Below are positions 27,301 to 39,097 of a stretch of 64,000 nt of DNA, piece by piece. The notes beneath the pieces are model-generated. The model had not been told where the DNA came from, did no database searches, and worked only from the letters and a program-made list of their open reading frames with translations. The stretch comes from Cercis canadensis (Eukaryota > Streptophyta > Magnoliopsida > Fabales > Fabaceae). The stretch spans positions 744,366-808,365 of the forward strand of contig QAOA01003368.1 of NCBI GenBank assembly GCA_003255065.1, in the 5' to 3' direction. How positions within the stretch are numbered: position 1 is the stretch's first letter; the number at the start of each line of letters is the position of its first letter. Position numbers and translations under genes: made by a program.

Positions 27301-30300
27301 ACAAACCCATGGCTGCAAAATACTATAACACAGTACAAGGTCCTTTTCTTAAGAGCATCTCTGTACGTTGACATCTGGAAAGGGCAAAAGAAAAAAAAAA
27401 CACACACACTCAGAAAGGAATATTAATCTAGATGACTCTTCACTATGATTCTAATGAAAGTCTTAAAAACCAATTTAGTAAATAAGTAAAAACCAACAAT
27501 GTATCTTATCTTAACAGAAAAAAGAAACATTTTAATGCATTATGAATGTTCTTTTTTCCATCTTTATTTCTCACATTTCTTTTACTTTTATTAATGATCT
27601 TATTTGTATAAATATGTTCCAATAATGGGGCAATATTATGTGTTCCAAGTTGTTATATGTTGTAATGCTGGTGTTATTTTCAGTGGTTGGTGTTGTTCTG
27701 CAACTACCTTGATCTATTTGTTGCTTTTCAATCATGCTTCCTCATTCCTCAAACCTCAATGAGGTCCAAATCCTTATGCATACTTTTTCTTGCTTTGGGA
27801 CTTTCACAAACCAAAATGTCTTATCAAATTGCAATGAGATTAAAAAAAATTTAGCTGCTAATGGTGTCTTGGTCAAGTTATACTTCTTTTGATTATAGAA
27901 ATTAGATATTTGATGTTAAGGGTTTTATTCCTATATATTATACTCTTCTTCCTTTTACGCTCCATTGTAATAATTTGTTTGTTTGTTTGTTTTAACTATC
28001 AATAACAATTATGATGATGATGATGAAACAACAATAATAATTACTGACTAAAAAAACAAAAAATAATGGCACTTACTATTTTTGTTAATGTAATGAAGGA
28101 CAGAAGGAGGAGAAAGTGGACATTAATAACAGAAATTAAAATTTTTGACCCTAGGTCACTAAAATAGGTACATGATTGCATTGCTAGCAATTATTATTTA
28201 ACCAAGCATCACCTCATTATGGTAGGGTTTTAAGACCTGTGAAGCATGAATAAGATTTCTATTCATATTAATTCGACACATACGTGACAACGAAATGACA
28301 GTGATATGTAATTAATCTAAATAGCAATTCAGCTGCGAAAAAGAGAGTTTGGTATTTCCCTTTTAAGAGCTTTTGGAGCTTCTTTTTTTAGGTTGGTGAT
28401 AAGATATATAACTTTACAAATTCACACACATATATAAAAAAAAAAAGGGTAAAGATATGTTCAATCAAAAAACAAAAGGGGTGGGGGAGGGTAAGATATT
28501 TTATATTACAAATTTATATGTACATTTACTATAAAAAAATTAAACACTAAGTCACAAATATTAGAATAAAGGTACTGGTAATTGATTGCTATAAATATAT
28601 AGTAGTTACCAGGTTTGAACCTAGGTCATGAAAAAGCTCTTCAACTTTAAAAATGATAACTTGTTAACTAAGGAACTGTGGGGGAAGATTAGCATGCTTC
28701 AAACATCTCGTGATGCCCTCAAAAAAAAAAAAGCACATCTTTTTTGGATGTTTGATTGCTTTTATTTTATGACCATTAATTGGTATTAAAATTTTATGTC
28801 TTTGTCTATCTTTGGAGATAAAGTGAAGCCAACTAGTTATTAGTGATTACTAATTAGTGGGGTTTACTGGGTATCCATTTAGTAGTTTAATGAGTTAAAT
28901 AGAATCAAGTCACTCATTTTCTCAAATCCATGTTTATGTGGTCATGGCTAATATAGTACCCTCTTGTACATCCACTCACTAAATCATTTTTTAAATGAAG
29001 GGAAAAAAAACTAAGATGCAACTATGGGCATGACTACATGTAAGTTTGCATTCTTCTATACCAATTATTTTCAAAGTATATTTCCACCTTATAAAACTTC
29101 CATAATCAAAATTTTTATGTGCTTGTCTACCTTTTTTTTTTTTCAATTACATAACGATATAAATCTTGTGGCTTATGTGCTTGTCTATTTAATAATCATT
29201 ATAACCCCAATAAATATTTATCATATTGGTATTAGCATGATTTTCGTAAAGTGTTTTCTTAATATAATTTTGATCTTAATTGATTTGAAGGCATAAGCTA
29301 AGAGAAATTACAAAATAAGAAAAATGGTAAAAGAAGGAAAAAAAAAAAAAAACAAATGATAGGGTCAAACAGGAGACAATGAACGTGGAGTTTATTATTG
29401 ATTAACACAACTTCCTCCTCTCTTTTTGTTTCTAATTAAGGAGAGAAGAGAAATGGTAAACGGTAGATGTTGCTCTCAGAACTGTTTGAATATCATGTGT
29501 GAATAAAAAGGCATAATTGAAAGAAAGTCTTTGGCTTTTTGTCAAAGTTTAGAATCAAGTGGGGGTGAAGATGTCAGCCACGACATGTTTTCATGGCTCT
29601 TGCTTCTCCCAAAAAGGACTAAACCATGTTAAGACCCCATCACCATGTCAGCTATATCATATTTACCAAGATTCCTGAAACTGGGGTACCCCTCAATTCT
29701 TGATTTGTCATAATGTGGGGCATTGATTTGTTTCTTGGGATTCCTATTATCCTTATTAGTTCTTACTTCAATTCAAATAATTAACTTATCTTGTTTCTAC
29801 TCTACTTTTTCTTTTTTATCATTTTTACACAGTTATATTGATAGAATTTAACGAATATTCTGCATTGACTTACGGTTAAATTTTGTTTATGCGCTTGAGT
29901 AGGTTTAAAAGTGGTGTAAGTGTATCATTTCTCAATTAATGAAATTCTCTTATTTTGTCATTGTAGGTTGATTTGGATGGGTAGAGATTCCAATCCCCTC
30001 TTCATATGCTCATCATCATTTGTTTCTATGGTGGTGGAGGTTGGAGGGAACTGAAGAAAATGATGGTTGATATGATAGCTTCAGTACAGACACCATGAGT
30101 GAAATAAAAATGACATAAAGGTGGTTAACATGATTAAAGAGCTTCCAAAAGATTGAAATGGCTTAAACTTTGAATCATGAGAAGGAAAAATACAAGCAAT
30201 ATATGAAGGTAGCATGTGCATGTTACCAAAAGAAAGAAAAGAAATGAGAAGAAAAGCCACAGTGAAAAAATGCAGCACAAACCATATGCAGTTATAAAGT

Positions 30301-31578
30301 TTACAGAAAACATCTAGGGCCCTTGAGATGAAACTTTGATGATCGGTTTTCATCTCAGAAGAATTCTGGCAGTGATATTTTTCTCTAATCATAAAGAAGC
30401 ATACTACACTGAAAATGGAAAAGATAAAGAGAAAACAGAATGGGTGCTCAAGGATTAATTGAGCAGTCTCCTCTAAAGGCTTAAAAAATACCTTGGAGAT
30501 AATCTTTTGGATGAGCTTCTATTTGCTCCTCATAAAATCTCAGACATGTCATTTTGTACCCTGCTTAATAGTATTTGAGTAACCTATTTTTACTATCACT
30601 TTTATTACCAAAAAATACAACTCTTACAGTCATAGCAAGACAATTGTGGAAGTAACCTCATTTAAATTACTAAAATATTAAATTGTGGTCCCATAAATTT
30701 AGCTAGACCTATTTATACTACTGTTATACATAATTTTAACTACAAAAAGTTGTATAAATAACAATATTATTTAGGGGCTATTTTTAAAGATGTTGAAAAA
30801 TAATTACACAATTCTAGAATGACACAATAATGCCCACAAAATGTAATAATCTACGTGACAGAATTTGAGCTTAAAAAAAATAAAATGAGGTTATTTGGAT
30901 TAATATCTACTAACTATGGCCAATGTAAAAAAAAAAAAAAAGTTGTATATTTAATATTAGTAAAAAACTGTTTGTTGTATATATCTCTTTAGATGTCTTA
31001 ATAGAAAGAGTGTGTATGTATGGAATTCAAGAGGTGACAGCCTGACATGGTAAAATAAAATGGAAAAGCTAGCCAAGAGAGAAGAAAGAACATTTTCTCA
31101 AATGGGCATCTAAAAAAAAAAAAAAAAAACAGTTTAAATATGTTCTAAATCTCTATATTTTAAAATTAATTTTTAATACTTGTTTTATCTAACTGGATAT
31201 TTATAGTTTCAATCTCTTGTCGATTATAATGCTGTTGGGAAAATGCTAACACAAAATGTGTCAATTAGGGTGCAAATCGTCAATCTTATAAACACTTTTT
31301 TAACTGTATTATAAAGTTAATAGTATAGACATAATTGCAAAAAATTAAAACTATTAAAAAATATTTATAGAGACTCAAGTAAAAACTGAGTACAAAATTT
31401 TACCAGCTAGAGCTAATTTTTCTTTTAAAAATATTCTTCTCAAAGGGAAAAAAGCACATAGAGAGAACTAAGATTACGTGCAATTTGAAAAGACGTTGAA
31501 TTCTTTGCCCTTCGAAGTAGATTAATTGTGTTTAATTCTTGCAAGACACAAGTACCCACATGTACATTTGTCCCGACT
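24360..31578. other. Gene-poor intergenic spacer
   Basis: About 7.2 kb without a supported gene. Frames at 24794-25045 (+), 26448-26723 (-), 27090-27407 (-), 29024-29296 (+) and 30081-30392 (-) have no recognisable domain and AT-driven composition. There are simple repeats such as GTTT-type at about 27977-27993 and GAT-type at about 28013-28026, plus many A-runs. No tRNA or known microRNA mature sequence was recognised by eye. Confidence 0.55.
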
Positions 31579-31653
31579 TGATTTGGACAGGTGTTTGGTT
31601 ACCCAATGATGACTGTACTTACCTTCTTTTGCTTTTCTTCTTATTATATAAAA

Positions 31654-31829
31654 GATGTTTTTTTTTTTTAGATATTTTTGATATTTATGTGTAAATGATA
31701 TATGTATAAGTTAATTATTTTAAATTTATTTGATAAAATAAGATAAATTAATTTTATATTTAATAAAATATAAAAATTATATATGTTTGTCATATCAGTA
31801 TAGTATCATAAAATTTCTGTTATATAAAA
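31654..31829. mobile_element. 176 bp insertion with 10 bp direct repeats
   Basis: TTATATAAAA occurs at 31644-31653 and again at 31820-31829, bracketing AT-rich DNA. Repeat copies 2 and 3 have this motif once, with no insert. This is the pattern of an insertion with target duplication, but the element has no recognisable ends and an internal tandem gain is possible. Confidence 0.55.
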
Positions 31830-31855
31830 TGTCAAATATACGATTGTATTAATTA

Positions 31856-32340
31856 GGTTTAAATGCACTGCAAGTCCTTATTGTTTAGTCAAATTTTGAA
31901 TCAAGTCTTTATAATTTTTTTTTTTGGATCTTTATAGTTTGAATTTTTTTTAATTGGGTCTTTATCCAATTATAATTTCGTCAATTTAGTGCTTACATGA
32001 TAAATGACTTGTCTATATGACAATAAAAGAAATTGACGTGATGCTAAAGTAATACAAAAATTATCACCTCATAATCTTTATCAACTTCATACTTCAAGAG
32101 GAAAGATGATGATGTGACAATTTTTGTGTCACGTCCGCTTCTTTTATTATCCCATAGACAAGTCGTTTGTCATGTGACTTGTGAGCTTTAAATTGACGGA
32201 GTTATAATTGGGGGTGACGATATTTACTCAATTAAAAAAATTTCAAACTATAAGAACCCTAAAAGAAGAGAAAAAAACAATTATAAAGACTTAATTCAAA
32301 ATTCGTCCAAATTATAAGGGATTTGTAATACATTTAAACC
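31856..32340. mobile_element. Mutator-like foldback MITE with 9 bp target duplication
   Basis: The element begins GGTTTAAATG and ends CATTTAAACC, and its two halves are inverted copies across almost the whole length, with arms of about 230-240 bp. For example, AATTTTGAAT, AAGTCTTTATAATT, AATTATAA and GACTTGTCTAT recur in the reverse complement of the right half. Both ends abut TATTAATTA (31847-31855 and 32341-32349), a 9 bp target duplication as left by Mutator-like transposases. It encodes nothing. Repeat copies 2 and 3 next to it retain a related uninserted site. Confidence 0.85.
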
Positions 32341-33060
32341 TATTAATTATTATGTATTAATTTGCATCAAGTATTCATGTATATAACCCTTCAAATTAAG
32401 GAGGTTTTAAGATTTCAGATTAAATTTTTATGTATTTATTCTTATGATTATTAATGTTATTATGATAATATTATTAATGAATTAAATATCTAATTTTTTA
32501 TATTTAATTTGAATATGTGTTTGGTTATCCTATGATGATTTTTTTTTATTGGGTTACCCTGTGATGATTGTACTTACCTTCTTTCGCTTTTCCTCTTATT
32601 ATATAAAATGTTAGATATACAATTATATTAATTATTTTGAATTAATTTACTTCAAATATTTATATATTTAACCCTTCTGATTCAGAAGATTTTTAGGACT
32701 TAATATTACATTTTAATATATTTATTTTTGTGATTGCTGGTATTATTAGGATAATATTATTAATAACTTAAATGTTTAAACTTTTATTTTTAATTTGGAC
32801 ATGTGTTTGGTTAACCTCAATTTTTTTTTTTGTTTGCCATGACCCTCGGATGATCATACTTACCTTCTTTTACTTTTTCTCTTATTATATAAAATGCCAA
32901 ATATACAGTTATATTAATTTATTATGTATTAATATGTTCATGTATTCAGCCTTTTAACTTAAGGAGGTTTTCATTAAATCTTAATATACTTATTTGTGTG
33001 ATTGTTGGTATTATTATGATAATATTATTAATTTATTATTAACTTAAATGTCTAATTTTT

Positions 33061-34225
33061 TTTTTTATAAAATGTGTAAATATATATTGTATTATTCTAT
33101 TGACAAAAAAAAATTGGCCCAAAACCTTATCTAATTTTGTTTTATTTGACAACATAATTATCTGGCTTTGTTTTATTAGGTAAATTAACCTAAAAAATTG
33201 TTATGCTGCATTTACTGTTGTTTCTGTTTCTGTCTCTCTGAGATGTTATAGCAGGAGATCGAGGATCCATGGATTTCCTCATTATCTGTAAAAGAACAGA
33301 GCAGAGAGAGAAAAAATATTTGCTTTTTCTTCTCTCTCTAATCTCTATCTAAAATATTTATCCGTTTACTCCAGAGAGAGAAAGAATTTGTGTGTGTTCT
33401 GTCACGATCATTGGCTACACGTGGAAACCCAGAAGGTAAAATTCTTCTAAACTTGTTTTGTGAAATTCTTATTTATGATTCAGTAATTGGATTATGGTTT
33501 TTCTTACGCATATTATAAATAAGATTTCGTGTTCATACACATCTTCCACCTTCGTCAGCTTCTTCCCTCTGCCACCCCGTCACCTATTTTTGAGCATTTC
33601 TCTTTCTTGCTATCAACTCTTAAACGTATCGATTCTGTATGTGATGTAATACCCAGTAATCTTAAACTGCATGAGATAAAATCAATCTTCATGTTTTTGT
33701 GTTTTCATGTTTCTGCTGAAGTGAATTGACTTTGTTTTATGATCTGGGGTGTGTTTATTGCTGTGAAAATTTTCTGCTGTCGATAAAGTGTAAACTTGAT
33801 TCCGCCATTTTTTTTTTCTGGCATCGATCCTGGAAATATGGGATATAGTGATGATACCCTTTTGTTGAATTGCCTTCTTTTTGACAATTTACACTCCACA
33901 TGCAAATTGAATTTTGGATTGAATCATATGAGGTGGTAGATTATAAATTTTTGCATTATCATGTTAGATAAAAATTTAAGCCATGTAGTCGATAGACAGT
34001 AAACGATCTATATCCTTCTTGTTTCCTTTCATTTTGGTTTTTGGTTTAAGCTGCGAAGTGGGATCTTAGATATCTTTGGAATTCCCTTTGCTTATTAGGT
34101 TTGTGAGGGCTAAAAGCAGAGCTGCTTAGATGGTATTATATTAAGTATTGTTTATTTTATCTGAATTTGGTCTGATTGTCTCTTCCTCTCTTTTTGAAAG
34201 TAGAGCTATTGAACTCATTTAAGGC
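33061..34225 (+). promoter_or_regulatory. PGL upstream region with likely 5' UTR intron
   Basis: A CT/GA-rich stretch at about 33220-33400 resembles a plant 5' UTR. CCCAGAAG|GTAAAATTC at 33435/33436 is a good donor. GAAAGTAG just before 34203 is a possible acceptor, 23 bases before the PGL start codon. A leader intron of about 770 bp is inferred from these sites; transcript data would settle it. Confidence 0.45.
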
Positions 34226-37200
34226 ATGGCTCTATCTGGAGGTCACAAAAATAGAGGGGCGTTGAGGGTTCATGAGAGTTTGGATGAGCTAAAGACTGAT
34301 TTGGCAGACTATATTGCTGAAATATCAGAGGCGTCTGTGAAGGAGCGGGGAGTCTTTGCCATTGCTTTATCTGGTGGTTCTCTCATTGGATTAATGGGGT
34401 ATTAGTGTCTATCTTTTCCATGTAATATTTCTTTGCTTTTTTGATTTGGTGTTGGGTTTAAATTTGTGGTGGCAAACAGAAAACTCTGTGAAGCTCCTTA
34501 CAACAAGACAGTGGACTGGTCCAAATGGTATATCTTCTGGGCTGATGAACGTGTTGTGGCAAAAAACCATGCTGACAGCAACTATAAGCTCGCAAAAGAT
34601 GGCCTTTTGTCTGAGGTTGTATTCTCATTTCAAACATATCATATTTCTCATTGCTTAATCTTTGTATTATATAGAATATTTTGCTTCTCAGAATTAATTA
34701 GGAGATCAAAATACTTTGTTTGTGAGCATTGAACTGTTATTTATCCTCTTTCTTAATTGCTTTTGAAACTGACAACCCAATAAAAATGGATCCAGGGTAG
34801 CATCTTTAAACAAGATGGATGTTTTAGGTTTTTCTGTTCTTTCCATTTGGTTGAGCAAATTCATTGTTTAATGCAAATTTTCAGCATTGCTTAAAAAGCC
34901 AACTCAAAACTGTCTTAAACACAGGCAAGAGATTTAAGTTCTACTTCAAGTTTCAAAACNATCTGGTGTTGGGTTTAAATTTGTGGTGGCAAACAGAAAA
35001 CTTTGTGAAGCTCCTTACAACAAGACAGTGGACTGGTCCAAATGGTATATCTTCTGGGCTGATGAACGTGTTGTGGCAAAAAGCCATGCTGACAGCAACT
35101 ATAAGCTCGCGAAAGATGGCCTTTTGTCCAAGGTTGTATTCTCATTTCAAACATATCATATTTCTCATTGCTTAATCTTTGTATTATATAGAATATTTTG
35201 CTTCTCAGAATTAATTAGGAGATCAAAATACTTTGTTTGTGAGCATTGAACTGTTATTTATTCTCTTTCTTAATTGCTTTTGAAACTGACAAGCCAATAA
35301 AAATGGATCCAGGGTAGCATCTTTAAACAAGATGGATGTTTTAGGTTTTTCTGTTCTTTCCATTTGGTTGAGCAAATTCATTGTTTAATGCAAATTTTCA
35401 GCATTGCTTAAAAAGCTAACTCAAAACTGTCTTAAACACAGGCAAGAGATTTAAGTTCTACTTCAAGTTTCCTTCTTAAACATCCATTTACTTACACAGT
35501 CAACACTGAGTATTTTCAGGATGAGGTGACTAGTAAAATTTGCAGTTTGAATCTTGTTTATACTATTTACTTTGTGCTAAACTTAGATTTATAGTGATGC
35601 GGAGGCTGTTATATGCTGCATTATTATTAATGAATTGTGGTACAAGGTGATATTTATTCACCCTGTGCAGTTCACAGAATTTAGAAACATGCTTCCCAGT
35701 ATCCTGCTAAATGTAGCTATGTTTCATGCACATTTATGTACGGTAAATTTGTAGTTTCAAAAGGCTTCTTTACAAAACTTGTCTTACAGTGGTAGGGAGG
35801 ATTATTTTTGAGGTTTTTCTTTCTCTCCAACAATTCACTGAGGCAATTATATAAATGTATGATAGTCATACTCTACAAACAAGTTAGAGTTTGTCCTTAA
35901 TATTTGGCTGGGTTAGATGAATGTTGCTTGCTCTTGACACACTTTAGTTGAATGGTCATAGTAGTATGTAATGTTATCAAGGCTGGCATGAAAACTCCAT
36001 CTAGGGCTAGATCAACATTCCTATTGCCCATTGAGCATGGTTACTGTCAGAATTATAGGAGGATGAAATTCTGAAGAATGATTAGAATTGCTGCTAAAAA
36101 AATTTGTGAGTTATAATATGAGTGACTGAGTGTATGATGTGGTCCTGACATAAATTATACACCAGCTATGCATACCCTTTGGTTATTTATTTCATTTAAT
36201 AAACATTTAATCATGTATCTTGTGAAAGTAGCATTCCTTAATTTTCTAATAAATAGATTATTTCCTTGTTTCAACTTCAACTATGATTAATCACGTTAGA
36301 ATGCAATTCTCAGACAAAAGAAAATGAGAAGCGCAAATTGTTAAATTTCTTTCCTTTGCATTGGTCCCATTATTCTTAAGCTTGTGTTACATACTCTAAA
36401 TTGGCTGAAATGTAAATTTTCATGATTGTTTTGTTGGTTGACTAATTTTCTTGATTTGTTGCTGTAAATTTCATGATTGTTTTGTTGGTGGGGTGCCTGA
36501 ATCATGTTAGGGAAACCTCTTGCCCTAATTCGCTGTCTCCTGCTAATGGAGATCTATATTATTTGCATGAGATTGTAGACTTCTTTGTCCTTATGATAAT
36601 ACTCTTTCTGGGAGGAAAAGTGCTGCCCAATATGCTTCATTTTATAGTAAGTATTTATGAGATTTTAGTAAAAATTAAAAAATCCCTTTGTGATCATAGA
36701 GTACTGGGAAGACAGCAGATGGAAGAGTTTTTCGAGTTTTGCATGTTTGACCTTTCAGCAGATTGGTATTCCTGAATTACTTCATGACTCTGAGTTATAC
36801 GTTCATTTATGTTGAATAACTTAGCAGAGATTATGTGTATACAATGTCAAGATACTTTCAGTGTTCAAGAAGAACGTTCCTCCTTGGTCACCCACTAAAT
36901 AGCAATCTAAGATGCATTACAACATCCCAGGAGTTGCAGAACTTAATATTTGATGTATCACTGGTGTCTCAATAGTTGCAGTTTTTGAATGTAGGAATTT
37001 AAGGAGTGGTTCTAATGGCATATTACTAGACTTACTGGTAGCTAGGTAACTGGGTTATTCTTTATTCTTTGCATTCCTCGTGTGTGGCTGTTGGACAATT
37101 GAAGTACACAGTTTTTAACTCGAAAATTAAATCAACCCTGTAGATTTGGACATCTGACATGTGATCCATCTGGCTTCAGGTTTATGTCTTCCTCGTTATC

Positions 37201-37976
37201 TTCTGTATTTGGGTTCCTGTGATACCTTAGCTTTCTTGCCTAAATGGTAATAAGAGAGAAATTGCAATTGTTCTCCAGGTTTTTAGAGGTACACTTGTAT
37301 TATAGCAAACTCCTTTTGGAAACCCTAAATTGTATACATCAATTTTTTATTCAGTTTTCATTTCTCTCGTTCAAATATATATTTATGTCTGAGGATGACT
37401 CTTTTCTGTCTCTCCATTTATGCCTTTTATATCAGCACTTCATACTCTGGTCTTTCTCTGATCATTAGCTATTTACATTAGCAGGTGCCTATTGTCCCTA
37501 GTCATGTGCATTCTATAAATGATACTGTGTCAGCAGAGGAGGCTGCTGATGAGTATGAGTTTGCCATCCGACAGTTGGTGAAAACCCGGGTGGTCAGTGT
37601 GTCTGAGATTAGTGACTGCCCAAAGTTTGATCTCATCCTTCTTGGATTAGGTCCTGATGGCCATGTTGCTTCTTTATTTCCTAATCAGTCAGCAGTCAAT
37701 GAGAAGGAAGAATGGGTAACATTCATTACTGATTCCCCCAAACCGCCACCAGAGAGGATCACATTCACCTTGCCTGTCATCAATTCTGCATCCAATGTAG
37801 CTGTGGTCGTGACAGGGGACAGCAAGGCGGAGGCTGTGCGCTTGGCAATAGATGATGTTGGACCGGAGTGCCTAATAATTCCGGCAAGGATGGTTCAGCC
37901 AGCGAAGGGGAAGTTGGCATGGTTTTTGGATAAGCCGGCTGCCTCAAAACTTGAAGCTTTCAATTTGTCCCAGTAG
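34226..37976 (+). CDS. PGL1: 6-phosphogluconolactonase, cytosolic type
   Basis: It hydrolyses 6-phosphogluconolactone to 6-phosphogluconate, the second step of the oxidative pentose phosphate pathway. Exons 34226-34398, 34480-34615 (exon 2a) and 37485-37976 encode 266 aa. Family signatures are [12 protein letters not shown] near residue 48, FWADERVV in exon 2 and [16 protein letters not shown] in exon 3. The N-terminus ([11 protein letters not shown]) has no transit peptide, so the cytosol (or peroxisome) is more likely than plastids; no clear C-terminal peroxisomal signal is seen (ends FNLSQ). A second copy of exon 2 (2b, 34997-35132) lies 517 bp downstream. Using 2b instead of 2a keeps the frame; using both shifts it. 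The symbol follows the Arabidopsis homologue inferred from gene order. Confidence 0.92.
34447..35471 (+). repeat. Direct tandem duplication of PGL exon 2 and flanking intron
   Basis: 34447-34954 and 34964-35471 are copies of about 508 bp at a 517 bp period, separated by nine bases that include an N (34960). By hand count the exon halves differ at five positions and the intron parts at about three. Coding differences are Asn to Ser (AKNHAD/AKSHAD) and Glu to Lys at the exon end (LLSE/LLSK); the other three are silent. The N at the junction suggests a gap-closing artefact or two alleles placed in tandem. Confidence 0.93.
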
Positions 37977-39097
37977 AACCAAGTCCCTTGCCGAGGTGTA
38001 AGTTTGTATGTAGTGAAGGGATTTTACAACTGTTGATCCTTAGTCCTTGCCCCTTGCTTTTTTCTCTTGGATAGAAATTTCTCCATTTTGCCTTTTCTTA
38101 CTCTCTCCGGCGAGGGTGTATGGAGAAGTGTGATTATCGTTTTTGTTAGGCGGCGAATAAAGTGGTTGAGAGCATCATTCCAACTGCCTTTTATGGTTCT
38201 AGTTTCTCATAGTGACTCAAGTTCTGATGATGTTCTATGTTAGCAGTTCAGAAAGGAAAATCAGGTTCATTGAATTCTCATACTTCACTCCTTTCCCTCA
38301 CCCTCACTCTCCCTGTCTCTTAGTTACCTGTTTTGTTTATATGTTTCTGTGTCTTTTTTTGGTTCTTACCCCCTTTATGGGTTCAGAACTAAATTAAGGT
38401 TTTTTTCCTGTTTGGAAGGAGGATTATGCACCATCAAGGATTTAGATATCCTCAATTACTCTTTAAAAATGGGAGGATGTATGGTACTAGGGTTTTAAAT
38501 TGATCCACTGCTAAAGTGTTTCTCATGTTAAAAAACCTCTTGAACACTTTAATTGTAAGTAAATGCCTCTATTACTTTGATAATATGGTGTTTTTCTAAA
38601 ATGGGTAAATATGAGTGTCAACCTATATTAAGTGTTAGAGAATATTAATACTCCTATCGGAATTAAATAACTATGACTACTAACGAAGATTGACAAGAAA
38701 AAAAAAATCTAGTAAGATAAACACAAGATTAGCATGTATAAGTAATTATTTACAAAATAATGCTAGGGAGCTCGGGGTTTTTGCACGTGTGGATAACAGA
38801 CCACCAATTTACCAAGACAAAGATCCTGTTCCATAATCTAACAAGCTTTAAGTTGGTAAAGAAATATCTAATATTTAGAATGCAGATAAATAAGAAAAAT
38901 GATTTTTGCACAAGAACGTCAGTTGTAATTTCTCAATGATTAAAATGCCCTTACAACAAAAAAATTGTGATATAAGAGCCCGACATTCATATAACCTCTA
39001 GCACGGAGAAGACAAAAATGCAACACTCAGTTTTCTATACAAAGGGCAGAAAATTTGCTGTGTAAGAGATACAAGGCAAACCAGCGTATCACCTGGA
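37977..39097. other. Spacer between convergent PGL and FLN2 genes
   Basis: About 1.1 kb of 3' flanking DNA for two tail-to-tail genes. The frame at 38212-38397 has no domain. No other gene is supported. Confidence 0.55.

Larger units (their letters stand above)
31579..33060. repeat. Three-copy tandem repeat, about 275-285 bp unit, first copy disrupted
   Basis: Copies begin near 31579, 32504 and 32790, each with a TTTGGACATGTGTTTGGTTA-like start. All then share TGATGATTGTACTTACCTTC, CTCTTATTATATAAAATG, a TATTAATTA-containing stretch, TTAACCCTTC, AAGGAGGTTTT and GATAATATTATTAAT in the same order. Copies 2 and 3 are compact. Copy 1 is about 930 bp because it carries two insertions, at 31654-31829 and 31856-32340. 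No coding potential is visible. Confidence 0.85.

Noticed and set aside
27090..27407. Minus-strand open frame of 105 codons
   Set aside because: The N-terminus is a run of Phe from a homopolymer and the rest has no family resemblance; other long frames in the same spacer look equally random.
30081..30392. Minus-strand open frame of 103 codons with hydrophobic stretches
   Set aside because: Hydrophobicity follows from T-rich codons; no domain, start context or neighbouring exon supports a gene.
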